Source: Pleomorphomonas sp. T1.2MG-36 (lineage in GTDB: Bacteria > Pseudomonadota > Alphaproteobacteria > Rhizobiales > Pleomorphomonadaceae). Taken from it: a stretch of DNA of 64,000 bases. Under the pieces are notes generated by a model. That model was not told the DNA's origin, searched no databases, and saw only the letters and a list, made by a program, of their open reading frames with translations. Where the stretch lies: positions 744,001 to 808,000 of the forward strand of contig NZ_CATNLY010000012.1 of the NCBI RefSeq assembly GCF_950100655.1, in the 5' to 3' direction. Below, piece after piece: positions 24,611 to 33,422 of this stretch; positions within the stretch are counted from its first letter, which is position 1; every line of letters starts with the position of its first letter. The translations under genes and the position numbers were made by a program.

Positions 24611-25717
24611 ATGACTGGAAGAAACGTGAACTCGCAGCCGTCCGCCACAGCCTTCGCGGCCGTGGACCCCGCAACCGGCGTTCCGGAGGTGCCGGTCGTC
24701 GCATTGTCCGGCGTCAGCCGCAGCTTCGGTCCGACACGCGCCCTCGACGATTTGTCGCTCACCGTGCGACGCGGCGAAATCCTCGGCATCATCGGCCGCT
24801 CCGGCGCCGGCAAGTCGACGCTGATCCGCTGCCTCAATGGCCTCGAACGCCCCGATAGCGGCTGCATCGAGATCGAAGGACGCGATATCGTCGGCCTCAG
24901 CGAAGGCGAGCTGCAGCCGATCCGCCGCAAGATCGGCATGATCTTCCAGCACTTCAACCTGATGTCCGCCAAGACGGTGGTGGACAACGTCGCCCTGCCC
25001 TTGAAGATCGCCGGCTGGGCTAAGGCAGAACGACGCACGCGCGCCTTGGAGCTGCTCGATCTCGTTGGCCTCTCCGACAAGGCCGGCTCCTATCCATCGG
25101 CGCTGTCGGGTGGGCAGAAGCAGCGCGTCGGCATCGCCCGGGCGCTCTCCGCACGACCTGCCCTGCTGCTCTCCGACGAGGCGACATCCGCCCTCGACCC
25201 CGAGACCACGCGCGCCATCCTGACGCTTCTCAAGGACATCAATCGCAAGCTGGGCGTCACCGTCGTCCTCATCACCCATGAGATGGAAGTGGTGCGGACC
25301 ATCGGCGATCGCGTGGCGGTGCTGGAAGCCGGCCGCATCGTCGAAGAAGGAGAGGTCTGGCAGGTCTTCTCCGACCCGAAGACGGAGCTGACGCAGAGCC
25401 TCCTGTCCGGCGTGCGGCCGCAGCTACCGGCGCATATCGCCTCGCGGTTCACCCCCGACGGGCGCGAAACGGTGCTTGGCGTCGATCTGACCGATCCCGC
25501 CCTCGGTGACGGACTGTTCGTCGACCTGCTGGAGCATCTGCCGTCGTCGGTGCACTTTCTCCATGGTGGCATCGACCACATTCACGACCAGCCGGTTGCC
25601 CGCTTCTTCCTGACCGTCCCGCGCGAGCCGGCCGGCCTCGTCGACGAGGCCACCGCCTATCTCCGGTCCATCAATGCCCGCGTCGAGGTGCTTGGCCATG
25701 TCTCCCGTCCTGTTTAA
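24611..25717 (+). CDS. metN: Methionine ABC transporter ATPase
   Basis: 368-residue ATPase with Walker A GRSGAGKST, Q-loop QHFN, signature LSGGQKQRVGIARAL, Walker B LLLSDEATSALD and switch His in THEM. A C-terminal NIL domain (about residues 285-365, ending VEVLGHVSRPV) provides the methionine-sensing inhibition known for MetN. The first 25 residues (SQPSATAFAAVDPATGVP) are an unconserved extension, so the start could be internal. Overlaps metI by 20 bp. Confidence 0.93.
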   Translation: MTGRNVNSQPSATAFAAVDPATGVPEVPVVALSGVSRSFGPTRALDDLSLTVRRGEILGIIGRSGAGKSTLIRCLNGLERPDSGCIEIEGRDIVGLSEGELQPIRRKIGMIFQHFNLMSAKTVVDNVALPLKIAGWAKAERRTRALELLDLVGLSDKAGSYPSALSGGQKQRVGIARALSARPALLLSDEATSALDPETTRAILTLLKDINRKLGVTVVLITHEMEVVRTIGDRVAVLEAGRIVEEGEVWQVFSDPKTELTQSLLSGVRPQLPAHIASRFTPDGRETVLGVDLTDPALGDGLFVDLLEHLPSSVHFLHGGIDHIHDQPVARFFLTVPREPAGLVDEATAYLRSINARVEVLGHVSRPV

Positions 25718-26354
25718 CCTGTTGCTCCAGTCGATCTGGGAGACGGTTGTCATGACGCTGGCCTCCGGCGTCATCTCCTTCGTCGCCGGCCTGCCGCTGG
25801 CCCTGATTCTTGTCGCCACCGACCGGGGCGGCATCGCCGAAAGCCTCGTCGTCAATCGCGCGCTTGGCTGGGTGATCAACGGTTTCCGCTCGGTGCCCTT
25901 CATCATTCTTCTGGTGGCCCTGATCCCGCTGACCCGGCTTCTCGTCGGCACGTCGCTCGGCACGGCAGCGGCCATCGTGCCGCTGGCCATCGCCGCGGCG
26001 CCCTACTATGCCCGCGTCGCCGAAGTGTCGCTGCGCGAGGTCGATCCCGGTCTGATCGAGGCGGCGCGCGCCATGGGCGGCAACCGCTGGACCATCGTGC
26101 GCGAAGTGCTGGTGCCGGAGGCGCTGCCGGGCATCGTCGCCGGGTTCACCGTGACGCTGGTGACGCTGGTCGGCGCCTCGGCCATGGCCGGTGCGATCGG
26201 GGCCGGCGGCCTCGGCGATCTTGCCATCCGCTACGGCTATCAGCGCTTCGAGACCGGCGTCATGGTCGCCGTCGTCGCCGTGCTGATCATATTGGTGTCG
26301 GGCATTCAGTGGCTGGGAGACCGATTGGTCGCCCGGCTCGACCATCGCGCCTGA
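25698..26354 (+). CDS. metI: Methionine ABC transporter permease
   Basis: 218-residue inner-membrane permease with five or six helices and the EAA coupling motif EAARAMGGNRWTIVREVLVPEALPGI. The N-terminus SIWETVVMTLASGVISFVAGLPLAL is characteristic of MetI. ATG at 25698 lies inside the metN end. Closes the metQNI operon. Confidence 0.93.
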   Translation: MSPVLFNLLLQSIWETVVMTLASGVISFVAGLPLALILVATDRGGIAESLVVNRALGWVINGFRSVPFIILLVALIPLTRLLVGTSLGTAAAIVPLAIAAAPYYARVAEVSLREVDPGLIEAARAMGGNRWTIVREVLVPEALPGIVAGFTVTLVTLVGASAMAGAIGAGGLGDLAIRYGYQRFETGVMVAVVAVLIILVSGIQWLGDRLVARLDHRA

Positions 26355-26516
26355 CGCGGACAACGGGTAGCGCCAAGCTCTCCGCCATCTCATGCCTACC
26401 AGTCCGCCCCGAATCCGAGCTCGGCGGCGCCTGCCGAGCCGTATCGAGCACCCATCCACGCCGATCGCCGAGATCGCCGCGTCCTTCGACGAGGCGGTGC
26501 GTTTCGGCGTGCTTAA

Positions 26517-26546
26517 GTTTGTATTTGCAAACGCCTCGCAATTGCA
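26517..26546. promoter_or_regulatory. Candidate metal-regulator site before sitA
   Basis: GTTTG-N6-CAAAC (26517-26532) followed by the palindrome GCAATTGC (26538-26545), in an AT-rich patch about 50-80 bp before the sitA ATG. Rhizobial sit operons are repressed by the manganese regulator Mur at TGCAA/TTGCA-type sites, which this resembles. I cannot confirm the exact box. Confidence 0.42.
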
Positions 26547-26595
26547 TATGATGCCTAGGCTACACATTCGAGATCAGCCTACAGGAGATCGAAGC

Positions 26596-27519
26596 ATGCG
26601 CGGCCTGCGGTTCCGAAACACGCGAGACTGGTTCAGGCTGGCGCTCGCCGCCATCCTGGCTCAGACGCTCTCTATGACGGGGGCCAGCGCCGAGGAGAAG
26701 TTCAAGGCGGTGACGACCTTTACCGTCATCGCCGACATGGCGAAGAACGTGGCCGGCGATGCCGCCATCGTCGAGTCGATCACCAAGCCCGGTGCCGAAA
26801 TTCACAATTACCAGCCGACGCCCGGCGACATTCAACGGGCGCAAGGCGCCAAGCTGATCCTGTGGAACGGGCTCAATCTCGAACTTTGGTTCGAGAAGTT
26901 CTTCGGCAACCTCCAGGACGTGCCAAGCGCCACCGTATCGGATGGCGTCGCGCCGATCGGCATTGCCGAAGGGCCATATTCCGGCAAGCCCAATCCGCAT
27001 GCCTGGATGTCGCCGACCTCGGCGCTGATCTATGTCGACAACATCCGCGACGCCTTCGCCCAGCACGATCCGGCGAATGCCGACACCTACCGGGCCAATG
27101 CCGAAGCCTACAAGGCGAAGATCACGGCGGCCATCGATCCCATTCGGGCGAAGCTGGCCGCCCTGCCGCCCGACAGGCGCTGGCTGGTGACGAGCGAGGG
27201 AGCCTTCTCGTATCTCGCCCGCGACTTCGAGCTCAACGAACTCTATCTCTGGCCGATCAATGCTGACAGCCAGGGCACGCCGAAGCAGGTCCGCAAAGTG
27301 ATCGACGCGGTGCGTGAACACGGCATCGCCGTCGTCTTCTCCGAAAGCACGGTATCTTCCAAACCGGCCGAACAGGTGGCTCGCGAAACCGGCGCCCGAT
27401 ACGGCGGCGTGCTCCATGTGGACTCGCTCAGCGAAGAGGGCGGCCCCGTGCCGACCTATCTCGACCTGCTGCGCGTCACGGCGGAGACGATTGCCAAGGG
27501 ATTGGCAGCGACACCCTGA
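26596..27519 (+). CDS. sitA: Manganese/iron ABC transporter binding protein SitA
   Basis: 307-residue cluster A-I metal-binding protein. Signal peptide near LALAAILAQTLSMTGASA; mature domain starts KFKAVTTFTVIADMAKNVAGD. The metal ligands are visible as His in EIHNYQPTP, His in PNPHAWMSP, Glu in TSEGAFSYL and Asp near VDSL, the SitA/MntC order. An internal GKPNPHAWMSP is typical of the Mn/Fe branch rather than ZnuA, which has a His-rich loop missing here. ATG at 26596 chosen for AGGAG upstream; a longer frame is noise. Confidence 0.91.
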   Translation: MRGLRFRNTRDWFRLALAAILAQTLSMTGASAEEKFKAVTTFTVIADMAKNVAGDAAIVESITKPGAEIHNYQPTPGDIQRAQGAKLILWNGLNLELWFEKFFGNLQDVPSATVSDGVAPIGIAEGPYSGKPNPHAWMSPTSALIYVDNIRDAFAQHDPANADTYRANAEAYKAKITAAIDPIRAKLAALPPDRRWLVTSEGAFSYLARDFELNELYLWPINADSQGTPKQVRKVIDAVREHGIAVVFSESTVSSKPAEQVARETGARYGGVLHVDSLSEEGGPVPTYLDLLRVTAETIAKGLAATP

Positions 27520-27561
27520 CGCCAACTCCGCCTCAAGATTTGCCGCTGAAAGAGCACGCCA

Positions 27562-28458
27562 ATGATCGAAAGGGCCGACCAGCAAGGAACGATCGCCGGC
27601 TCCGCCAGCGCGGGGATCGAGGTGAGATCGGCAACCATCACCTATCGCAACGGCCATACAGCCATGCGCGACGCCAGTTTCCTGGCCCCGTCAGGCACCA
27701 TCACCGCGCTGGTTGGCGTCAACGGCTCGGGCAAGTCGACGCTGTTCAAGGCGATCATGGGCTTCGTACGGCTGGCGCGTGGCTCCATTTCCATCTTCGG
27801 CATGCCGGTGGCGGAGGCGCTCGGCCAGAACCTGGTCGCCTACGTGCCGCAGAGCGAAGAGGTCGACTGGAACTTTCCAGTCCTGGTCGAGGACGTGGTG
27901 ATGATGGGCCGCTACGGTCGCATGGGCTTCCTGCGCCGGCCGCGCCCTGCCGACCATGAAGCGGTCGCCGTCGCCCTCTCCCGTGTCGGCATGGCGGAGT
28001 TTCGCAAGCGCCAAATCGGCGAGCTGTCCGGCGGGCAGCGAAAGCGCGTGTTCCTGGCGCGGGCGCTCGCCCAGGACAGCCGGGTCATTCTGCTCGACGA
28101 GCCATTCACGGGGGTCGACCTCAAGACCGAGGGCGCCATCATCGATCTGCTCAAGGAGCTGCGCGAGGAAGGCAGGGTCATGCTGGTGTCGACCCACGAT
28201 CTCGGCAGCGTGCCGGAATTTTGCGACCGCACCGTGCTGGTCAAAGGCACCGTGCTGACCTACGGCCCGACCGCCGAGGTGTTCACCCAGGCCAACCTCG
28301 AAGTGACCTTCGGCGGTGCCCTCCGTCAATTCATCCTCAGCGAGCAGCGCAACGGCGGATCGTATCCGGTCGGCGTCATCACCGACGACGAGCGGGCTCT
28401 CGTTCTGCGCGACGGCAAAGCGACCCGACTGAACGCCAGCTCGCAGGGGCCCGAATGA
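27562..28458 (+). CDS. sitB: Mn/Fe ABC transporter ATPase SitB
   Basis: 298-residue ATPase. Walker A GVNGSGKST, Q-loop PQSEEVDW, signature LSGGQRKRVFLARAL, Walker B VILLDEPFTGVD, switch His in VSTHDL. PQSEEVDWNFPV is characteristic of the SitB/MntB branch. The stop overlaps the sitC start (ATGATG). Confidence 0.92.
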   Translation: MIERADQQGTIAGSASAGIEVRSATITYRNGHTAMRDASFLAPSGTITALVGVNGSGKSTLFKAIMGFVRLARGSISIFGMPVAEALGQNLVAYVPQSEEVDWNFPVLVEDVVMMGRYGRMGFLRRPRPADHEAVAVALSRVGMAEFRKRQIGELSGGQRKRVFLARALAQDSRVILLDEPFTGVDLKTEGAIIDLLKELREEGRVMLVSTHDLGSVPEFCDRTVLVKGTVLTYGPTAEVFTQANLEVTFGGALRQFILSEQRNGGSYPVGVITDDERALVLRDGKATRLNASSQGPE

Positions 28459-29315
28459 TGGCCGCGCTGCTCGAACCCTTTTCCTACGACTACATGGTCA
28501 ATGCCATGTGGGTGTCGGCGCTGGTCGGCGGCGTCTGCGCCTTCCTGTCCTGCTACCTGATGCTGAAGGGATGGTCGCTGATCGGCGATGCGCTGTCGCA
28601 CGCCATCGTCCCCGGCGTCGCCGGCGCCTACATGCTCGGCCTGCCGTTCTCGCTGGGCGCCTTCTTCGCCGGCGGACTTGCAGCCGCCGCCATGCTCTTC
28701 CTCAACCAGCGCACCAAGCTGCGCGAGGATGCCATCATCGGCCTGATCTTCTCCTCCTTCTTCGGGCTGGGCCTGTTCATGGTGTCGCTGTCGCCGATGT
28801 CGGTGGACATCCAGACCATCGTGCTCGGCAACGTGCTGGCGATCGCACCGGCCGACATCCTGCAACTCGCGCTCATCGGCCTCGTCTCGCTCGTCGTGCT
28901 GCTCGCCAAGTGGAAGGACCTGATGGTGACCTTCTTCGACGAGACGCACGCCCGCTCGATCGGCCTCAATACCACCGCCCTCAAGATCATGTTCTTCACC
29001 TTGCTGTCGGCATCGACGGTGGCTGCCCTCCAGACCGTCGGCGCCTTCCTGGTCATCTCCATGGTGGTGACGCCAGGCGCCACGGCTTACCTCCTCACCG
29101 ACCGCTTCCCGCGCCTGATCGCCATCGCCGTGCTGATCGGCACGCTGACCAGTTTCGTCGGCGCCTACGCCAGCTATTTCCTCGACGGCGCCACTGGCGG
29201 CATCATCGTCGTCCTTCAGGCGACGATCTTCCTCACAGCCTTTCTGCTGGCGCCCCGCCATGGCCTGCTGGCTGCACGGCGGCGCGCCGAGCGAAGTCTG
29301 GAGACCTCCAGATGA
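28455..29315 (+). CDS. sitC: Mn/Fe ABC transporter permease SitC
   Basis: 286-residue ABC-3 family permease with about nine hydrophobic helices. Family stretches FLSCYLMLKGWSLIGDALSHAIVPGVAGA and GAFLVISMVVTPGATAYLLT are clear. Forms a heterodimer with SitD. It starts inside the sitB stop and ends overlapping sitD by ATGA. Confidence 0.92.
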   Translation: MMAALLEPFSYDYMVNAMWVSALVGGVCAFLSCYLMLKGWSLIGDALSHAIVPGVAGAYMLGLPFSLGAFFAGGLAAAAMLFLNQRTKLREDAIIGLIFSSFFGLGLFMVSLSPMSVDIQTIVLGNVLAIAPADILQLALIGLVSLVVLLAKWKDLMVTFFDETHARSIGLNTTALKIMFFTLLSASTVAALQTVGAFLVISMVVTPGATAYLLTDRFPRLIAIAVLIGTLTSFVGAYASYFLDGATGGIIVVLQATIFLTAFLLAPRHGLLAARRRAERSLETSR

Positions 29316-30151
29316 CCGTCGTCGACACGCTCCTTTCGCCATTCCAGTTCGACTTCATGGTTCGCGCGCTGGTCATCGCGGCGCTGGTGGCGGTGCCGAC
29401 GGCCCTGTTGTCCTGCTTCCTGGTCTTGAAAGGCTGGTCGCTGATGGGCGACGCCATTTCGCACGCCGTCTTTCCCGGCGTCGTCGTCGCCTACATCGTC
29501 GGCCTGCCCTATGCGGTCGGCGCGTTCACGGCCGGCATGCTCTGCGCGCTCGCCACCGGCTTTCTCAAGGATAACAGCCGCATCAAACAGGACACCGTCA
29601 TGGGCGTCGTGTTCTCCGGCATGTTCGGCCTGGGCCTCGTCCTCCACGTCAAAGTCCAGGCAACGGTGCACCTCGACCACATCCTGTTCGGCGACATGCT
29701 CGGTGTCTCCTGGCGGGATGTCGCGTTCACCGCGACGATCGCCATCATTGCCACCGGCATCATCGGCGCCAAATGGAAGGACCTGCTGCTGCACGCCTTC
29801 GACCCCACACAGGCGAAAGCCTCCGGACTGCCGGTCGGGCTGTTACATTACGGTCTTCTGGCATTGATCTCGCTGACCATCGTCGGCGCCCTCCAGGCGG
29901 TGGGCATCATCCTCGCCATCGCCATGCTAATCGCGCCAGGCGCTATCGCCTTTCTGGTCACCCGGCGCTTTGCCGCCATGCTCGCTGTCGCCACCGCCGT
30001 GGCAGTGGCGGCGTCACTCCTCGGCGTCTACCTGTCCTTCTTTATTGACAGCGCCCCGGCACCGACCATCGTGCTCCTGATGGCCTTCGTGTTTGTCGCA
30101 GCCTTCGTGACGTCGATCGTTCGGACGGCACGGGCGGAACAGGCCCTCTGA
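29312..30151 (+). CDS. sitD: Mn/Fe ABC transporter permease SitD
   Basis: 279-residue ABC-3 permease paralogous to SitC: LLSCFLVLKGWSLMGDAISHAVFPGVV and LQAVGIILAIAMLIAPGAIAFL mirror the SitC motifs. Two distinct permeases in one operon distinguish Sit/Yfe systems from ZnuABC. ATG at 29312 overlaps sitC; the large open frame upstream in this frame is a shadow. Confidence 0.91.
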   Translation: MTVVDTLLSPFQFDFMVRALVIAALVAVPTALLSCFLVLKGWSLMGDAISHAVFPGVVVAYIVGLPYAVGAFTAGMLCALATGFLKDNSRIKQDTVMGVVFSGMFGLGLVLHVKVQATVHLDHILFGDMLGVSWRDVAFTATIAIIATGIIGAKWKDLLLHAFDPTQAKASGLPVGLLHYGLLALISLTIVGALQAVGIILAIAMLIAPGAIAFLVTRRFAAMLAVATAVAVAASLLGVYLSFFIDSAPAPTIVLLMAFVFVAAFVTSIVRTARAEQAL

Positions 30152-30323
30152 GCGCCGCTTCAGGTCAGATGGTGGCGCGCGCGCCCCGAACTCCAACCGA
30201 CTCTTCTTCCTTACCGCCTCCGGCACGCCGAGCCCGCCGTTCGGCACGAACGTACCATTCGATGGATGGAACGCGACTTCCTCGACACATGCGATCGAGC
30301 CAATCAGATTGTAGGTCTATACA

Positions 30324-30343
30324 TATGAAATGTTCGTTTCATA
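30324..30343. promoter_or_regulatory. 7-bp-arm palindrome, probable operator
   Basis: TATGAAA (30324-30330), six bases, TTTCATA (30337-30343). Its N6 spacing matches the IolR-type GGAA-N6-TTCC sites in this window but the half-site differs. It may serve another RpiR-like or LacI-like regulator of the importer. Confidence 0.5.
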
Positions 30344-30493
30344 CGTTAGTATGACATGCACCACCACTTATGCACCCATGACGAGATCGCGCTACTTCGA
30401 TACTCATTCTAAATCAATTAATTACCCATATTACACCCCACTGATAACGATCAGGAGCTGCATAGTTCGCGACAAGGCCAAACTGAAAGGGGC

Positions 30494-30529
30494 TTGACGT
30501 CCCCGGGCTGAAGTGGAACTAATCTTCCA
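30494..30529 (+). promoter_or_regulatory. Promoter with IolR operator (importer operon)
   Basis: TTGACG (30494-30499), 18 nt, ACTAAT (30518-30523). GGAA-CTAATC-TTCC (30515-30528) exactly fits the GGAA-N6-TTCC motif reported for Sinorhizobium IolR and covers the -10. Repression in the absence of inositol intermediate is expected. Confidence 0.72.
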
Positions 30530-30699
30530 TTCTGAGCGAAAAAACAGTCGCTTCATTCCTGACCGAATGAGGCAAGGGAGGAGGCCGGTCCGCGGGGAGC
30601 CGACCGGCTGATGGGTGGGGAGAAGATGGTCAGGCAGCGAAGCCGGTTTCCGGGCGGCGCGGCGACCTGCTGCTCAGCACCGCAACCGAGGTATCGGAA

Positions 30700-32211
30700 A
30701 TGGCCGCCGATGGAATCCTGCTGAGAGTCAAAGGCTTAACAAAGAAATTTCCCGGGGTCGTCGCACTCGATGGTGTGGACATCGAGGCGCGTGCCGGCGA
30801 GATCCACGGCATCTGTGGCGAGAACGGTGCCGGCAAGTCGACCCTGATCAAGATGCTTACCGGCGCTCATACGCCGGACGGCGGAACGATCGAGTTCGAC
30901 GGCGTAACCTACACATCACTCGATCCGCGCCGGGCGATGGGCATCGGCATCGGTTGCATCTATCAGGAACTGAACCTCATTCCGCATCTCAGCGTCGCCG
31001 AGAATATCTTCTTGGGACGCGAGATGTATCTCGCACCGGCGCTCAATGTTCTCGATCGCGCCCAGATGAACGCCAAGGCGGCCGAACTGCTCGCCGACCT
31101 CGGGCTCGCCGTGTCGCCCACCGCCAGGCTCGGCACGCTCGGCGTCGGTCACCAGCAGATGGTCGAAATCTGCCGCGCCGTCTGGTCCAACGCCAAGCTG
31201 ATCATCATGGACGAGCCGACGTCCAGCCTCAGTGAGAAGGAAGCGCATGACCTTTTCCGCGTGATGGCTCAAATGAAGGCGCGCGGCGTCGCCATCCTCT
31301 TCATTTCGCACCGCCTCGACGAGGTGCGCGACAACTGCGACACCGTGACGGTGATGCGCGACGGCCGCACCATCGAGTCCTTCGCCATGAAGGAGCGCTC
31401 AGTCGCCGACATCATCCAGCTGATGGTCGGCCGCAGCATCCAGAACAAGTATCCGAAGGAGCCGGCGCCGCAGGGCGACGTCGTCCTGTCGGTCAAAAAC
31501 CTCAACAGGAAGGGCGTGCTGCACGACATCTCCTTCGACCTCCGAGCCGGTGAGGTCCTGGGGTTTGCCGGACTGGTCGGCGCGGGACGGACGGAGACGG
31601 CGCGCGCCATCACAGGTGCCGATCCCTATGATTCCGGCTCCATTGAGGTGTTCGGCAAACCGGTCAAAATCCGCCAGCCGCTCGACTCCATCAACGCCGG
31701 CATCGCCTTTCTGACGGAGAACCGCAAGGAACAGGGCCTGATCCTGATCCAGAGCGTCGCCTTCAACGCGACCATCGTCAAGATGCACAAGTACGGCAAG
31801 GCCGGCTGGCTGAGCCTCGGTCGCATCAAGGAGACAGCCAGGAAGGTCTGCGCCGAAATGCGCCTCAAGACCTCAGGCATGGACATGCTGGTGGGCAAGC
31901 TGTCGGGCGGCAACCAGCAGAAGGTGGTCATCGCCAAGTGGCTGCTGTCCAACGCCAAGATCTTCATCTTCGATGAGCCGACCCGCGGCATCGACGTGGG
32001 CGCCAAGGTGGAAGTCTACAAGCTTATCAACCAGTTGGTCGCAAATGGCGCCGGCGTCATCATCATCTGCTCCGAAATGGAGGAGGTGATGGGAATGGCC
32101 GACCGCATCCTCGTCATGCACGAGGGCGAGATCACCGGCGAGATGACGCAGGAAGAAGCGACGCAAGAGCGGATCATGTACGCCGCCTCCGGCTTCAAGC
32201 AGGCGTCCTGA
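30700..32211 (+). CDS. Inositol-type sugar ABC transporter ATPase (RbsA-like)
   Basis: 503-residue protein with two fused ATPase domains, as in carbohydrate importers of the CUT2 class. First half: Walker A GENGAGKST, LGVGHQQMVEICRA as signature and Walker B LIIMDEPTSSLS. Second half: a degenerate Walker A (GLVGAGRTE), intact signature LSGGNQQKVVIAKWL and FIFDEPTRGID. Myo-inositol is inferred from the IolR operator upstream and the iol genes downstream. The N-terminal MAADGILL is preceded by GGAAATG with a weak ribosome site (CGGAA). Confidence 0.92.
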   Translation: MAADGILLRVKGLTKKFPGVVALDGVDIEARAGEIHGICGENGAGKSTLIKMLTGAHTPDGGTIEFDGVTYTSLDPRRAMGIGIGCIYQELNLIPHLSVAENIFLGREMYLAPALNVLDRAQMNAKAAELLADLGLAVSPTARLGTLGVGHQQMVEICRAVWSNAKLIIMDEPTSSLSEKEAHDLFRVMAQMKARGVAILFISHRLDEVRDNCDTVTVMRDGRTIESFAMKERSVADIIQLMVGRSIQNKYPKEPAPQGDVVLSVKNLNRKGVLHDISFDLRAGEVLGFAGLVGAGRTETARAITGADPYDSGSIEVFGKPVKIRQPLDSINAGIAFLTENRKEQGLILIQSVAFNATIVKMHKYGKAGWLSLGRIKETARKVCAEMRLKTSGMDMLVGKLSGGNQQKVVIAKWLLSNAKIFIFDEPTRGIDVGAKVEVYKLINQLVANGAGVIIICSEMEEVMGMADRILVMHEGEITGEMTQEEATQERIMYAASGFKQAS

Positions 32212-32272
32212 CCTCAAGACCAGCCTTTCCCGGCCAGCGCTGCCGGACCCTACTCCGCGGGAGGAATTTCCG

Positions 32273-33286
32273 ATGTCCAACGACGTCCTGACCAACAACG
32301 GCAAGCTGCCGGCCGAAAAGGCCGCCGGCAAGAACGCCGCCATGACCGAAAAACTCTATCAGCTCGGCGTGCTGCTGAGCCTGATCCTGCTCTGCGCGGT
32401 CATGACCGTGCTGTCGCCCCGCTTCCTGACCATGGACAACCTGATGAACGTCGCCTCGCAGGCGGCGGTCAGCGCCATCGTGTCGATCGGCATGTTCCTG
32501 GCGATCCTGACGGCGGGCATCGACCTCTCCGTCGGCTCGGTTCTGGCACTGTCGGCCATGATGATGGGCATCGCCTCCGACCGTTGGGGCTGGGGACCGT
32601 ATCCCGCGATGCTGGTCTGCCTCGGCTCGGGGGCGCTGCTCGGGCTCGTCAACGGCCTGCTGCTCACCAAGCTGCGCCTGCCGCATCCGTTCATCTCGAC
32701 ACTGGGCATGCAGAAAATGGCCCGCGGCATCGCCCTGTTTGTGACCGCGGCCGCCCCGATCAGCATGTTCCCCGACGAGATTCAGTATCTCGGCAACAAC
32801 TCCATCGGTCAGGTCCCCGTCAGCTTCATCCTGGTCGCCATTCTCTACATCGGCATGTACTTCTTCCTGACCCGCACCTCGACCGGGCGATACATCTATG
32901 CCGTCGGCGGCAACAAGGAAGCGGCGCGCCTGTCCGGCATCAAGGTCAACAGCATCCTGAACCTCGTCTACACGATCTCCGGCCTCACCGCCGCGCTCGC
33001 CGGACTGGTTCTTGCCGGACGCGTCAATGCCGTCTATCCGCTGGCCGGCCTCGACTACGAAACGGACGCCATCGCGGCGGTCATCATCGGCGGGGCCAGC
33101 TTCTTCGGCGGCGTCGGCTCAATCGCCAACACCGTCATCGGTGTGCTGCTGATCGCCGTGCTTCGCAACGGCCTCAACCTTCTCAACGTCGATAGCGCCT
33201 TCCAGACCTTCGCCATCGGCGCGGTGATCGTGGTGGCCGTGGCCGTCGACGTCCTTCGTCAGAATGTCCTGAAATCCGGGCGCTGA
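32273..33286 (+). CDS. Inositol-type sugar ABC transporter permease (RbsC-like)
   Basis: 337-residue CUT2 permease with about ten helices. The conserved stretches AILTAGIDLSVGSVLAL and GRYIYAVGGNKEAARLSGIKVN are present, as are the C-terminal ETDAIAAVIIGGASFFGGVG and NTVIGVLLIAVLRNGLNLL. GGGAGGAA precedes the ATG. Works with the adjacent ATPase and binding protein. Confidence 0.92.
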   Translation: MSNDVLTNNGKLPAEKAAGKNAAMTEKLYQLGVLLSLILLCAVMTVLSPRFLTMDNLMNVASQAAVSAIVSIGMFLAILTAGIDLSVGSVLALSAMMMGIASDRWGWGPYPAMLVCLGSGALLGLVNGLLLTKLRLPHPFISTLGMQKMARGIALFVTAAAPISMFPDEIQYLGNNSIGQVPVSFILVAILYIGMYFFLTRTSTGRYIYAVGGNKEAARLSGIKVNSILNLVYTISGLTAALAGLVLAGRVNAVYPLAGLDYETDAIAAVIIGGASFFGGVGSIANTVIGVLLIAVLRNGLNLLNVDSAFQTFAIGAVIVVAVAVDVLRQNVLKSGR

Positions 33287-33318
33287 GGCACATCCTCAGC
33301 GGACGGATCGACCCGCCC

Positions 33319-33357
33319 TACGTCCACGACTTGGTTCCGATCGAGGAACCGGACGTA
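33319..33357. repeat. Nested inverted repeat between permease and binding-protein genes
   Basis: Outer arms TACGTCC (33319-33325) / GGACGTA (33351-33357) enclose inner arms GGTTCC / GGAACC (33333-33338, 33345-33350). A second stem CTCGC/GCGAG follows to 33385. No T tract. Likely an mRNA hairpin that protects or attenuates the message so that binding protein is made in a different amount from the permease. Confidence 0.6.
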
Positions 33358-33422
33358 ACGAGACCTCGCAACGAGGAGATGCGAGGCTCGGAAAACAAAC
33401 CAGTCTTATTGGGAGTGAGAGC

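Larger units (their letters stand above)
30152..30699. other. 548-bp intergenic region before the inositol importer
   Basis: No gene I can support. The first 120 bp are GC-rich; 30290-30460 is markedly AT-rich and carries the palindrome listed at 30324-30343. A promoter/IolR operator lies at 30494-30529. CATTC-N6-GAATG is a further small inverted repeat near 30554-30570. The final 100 bp have purine-rich stretches (GGGAGGAGG, GGGGAGAAG) that could mimic ribosome-binding sites. Confidence 0.6.
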
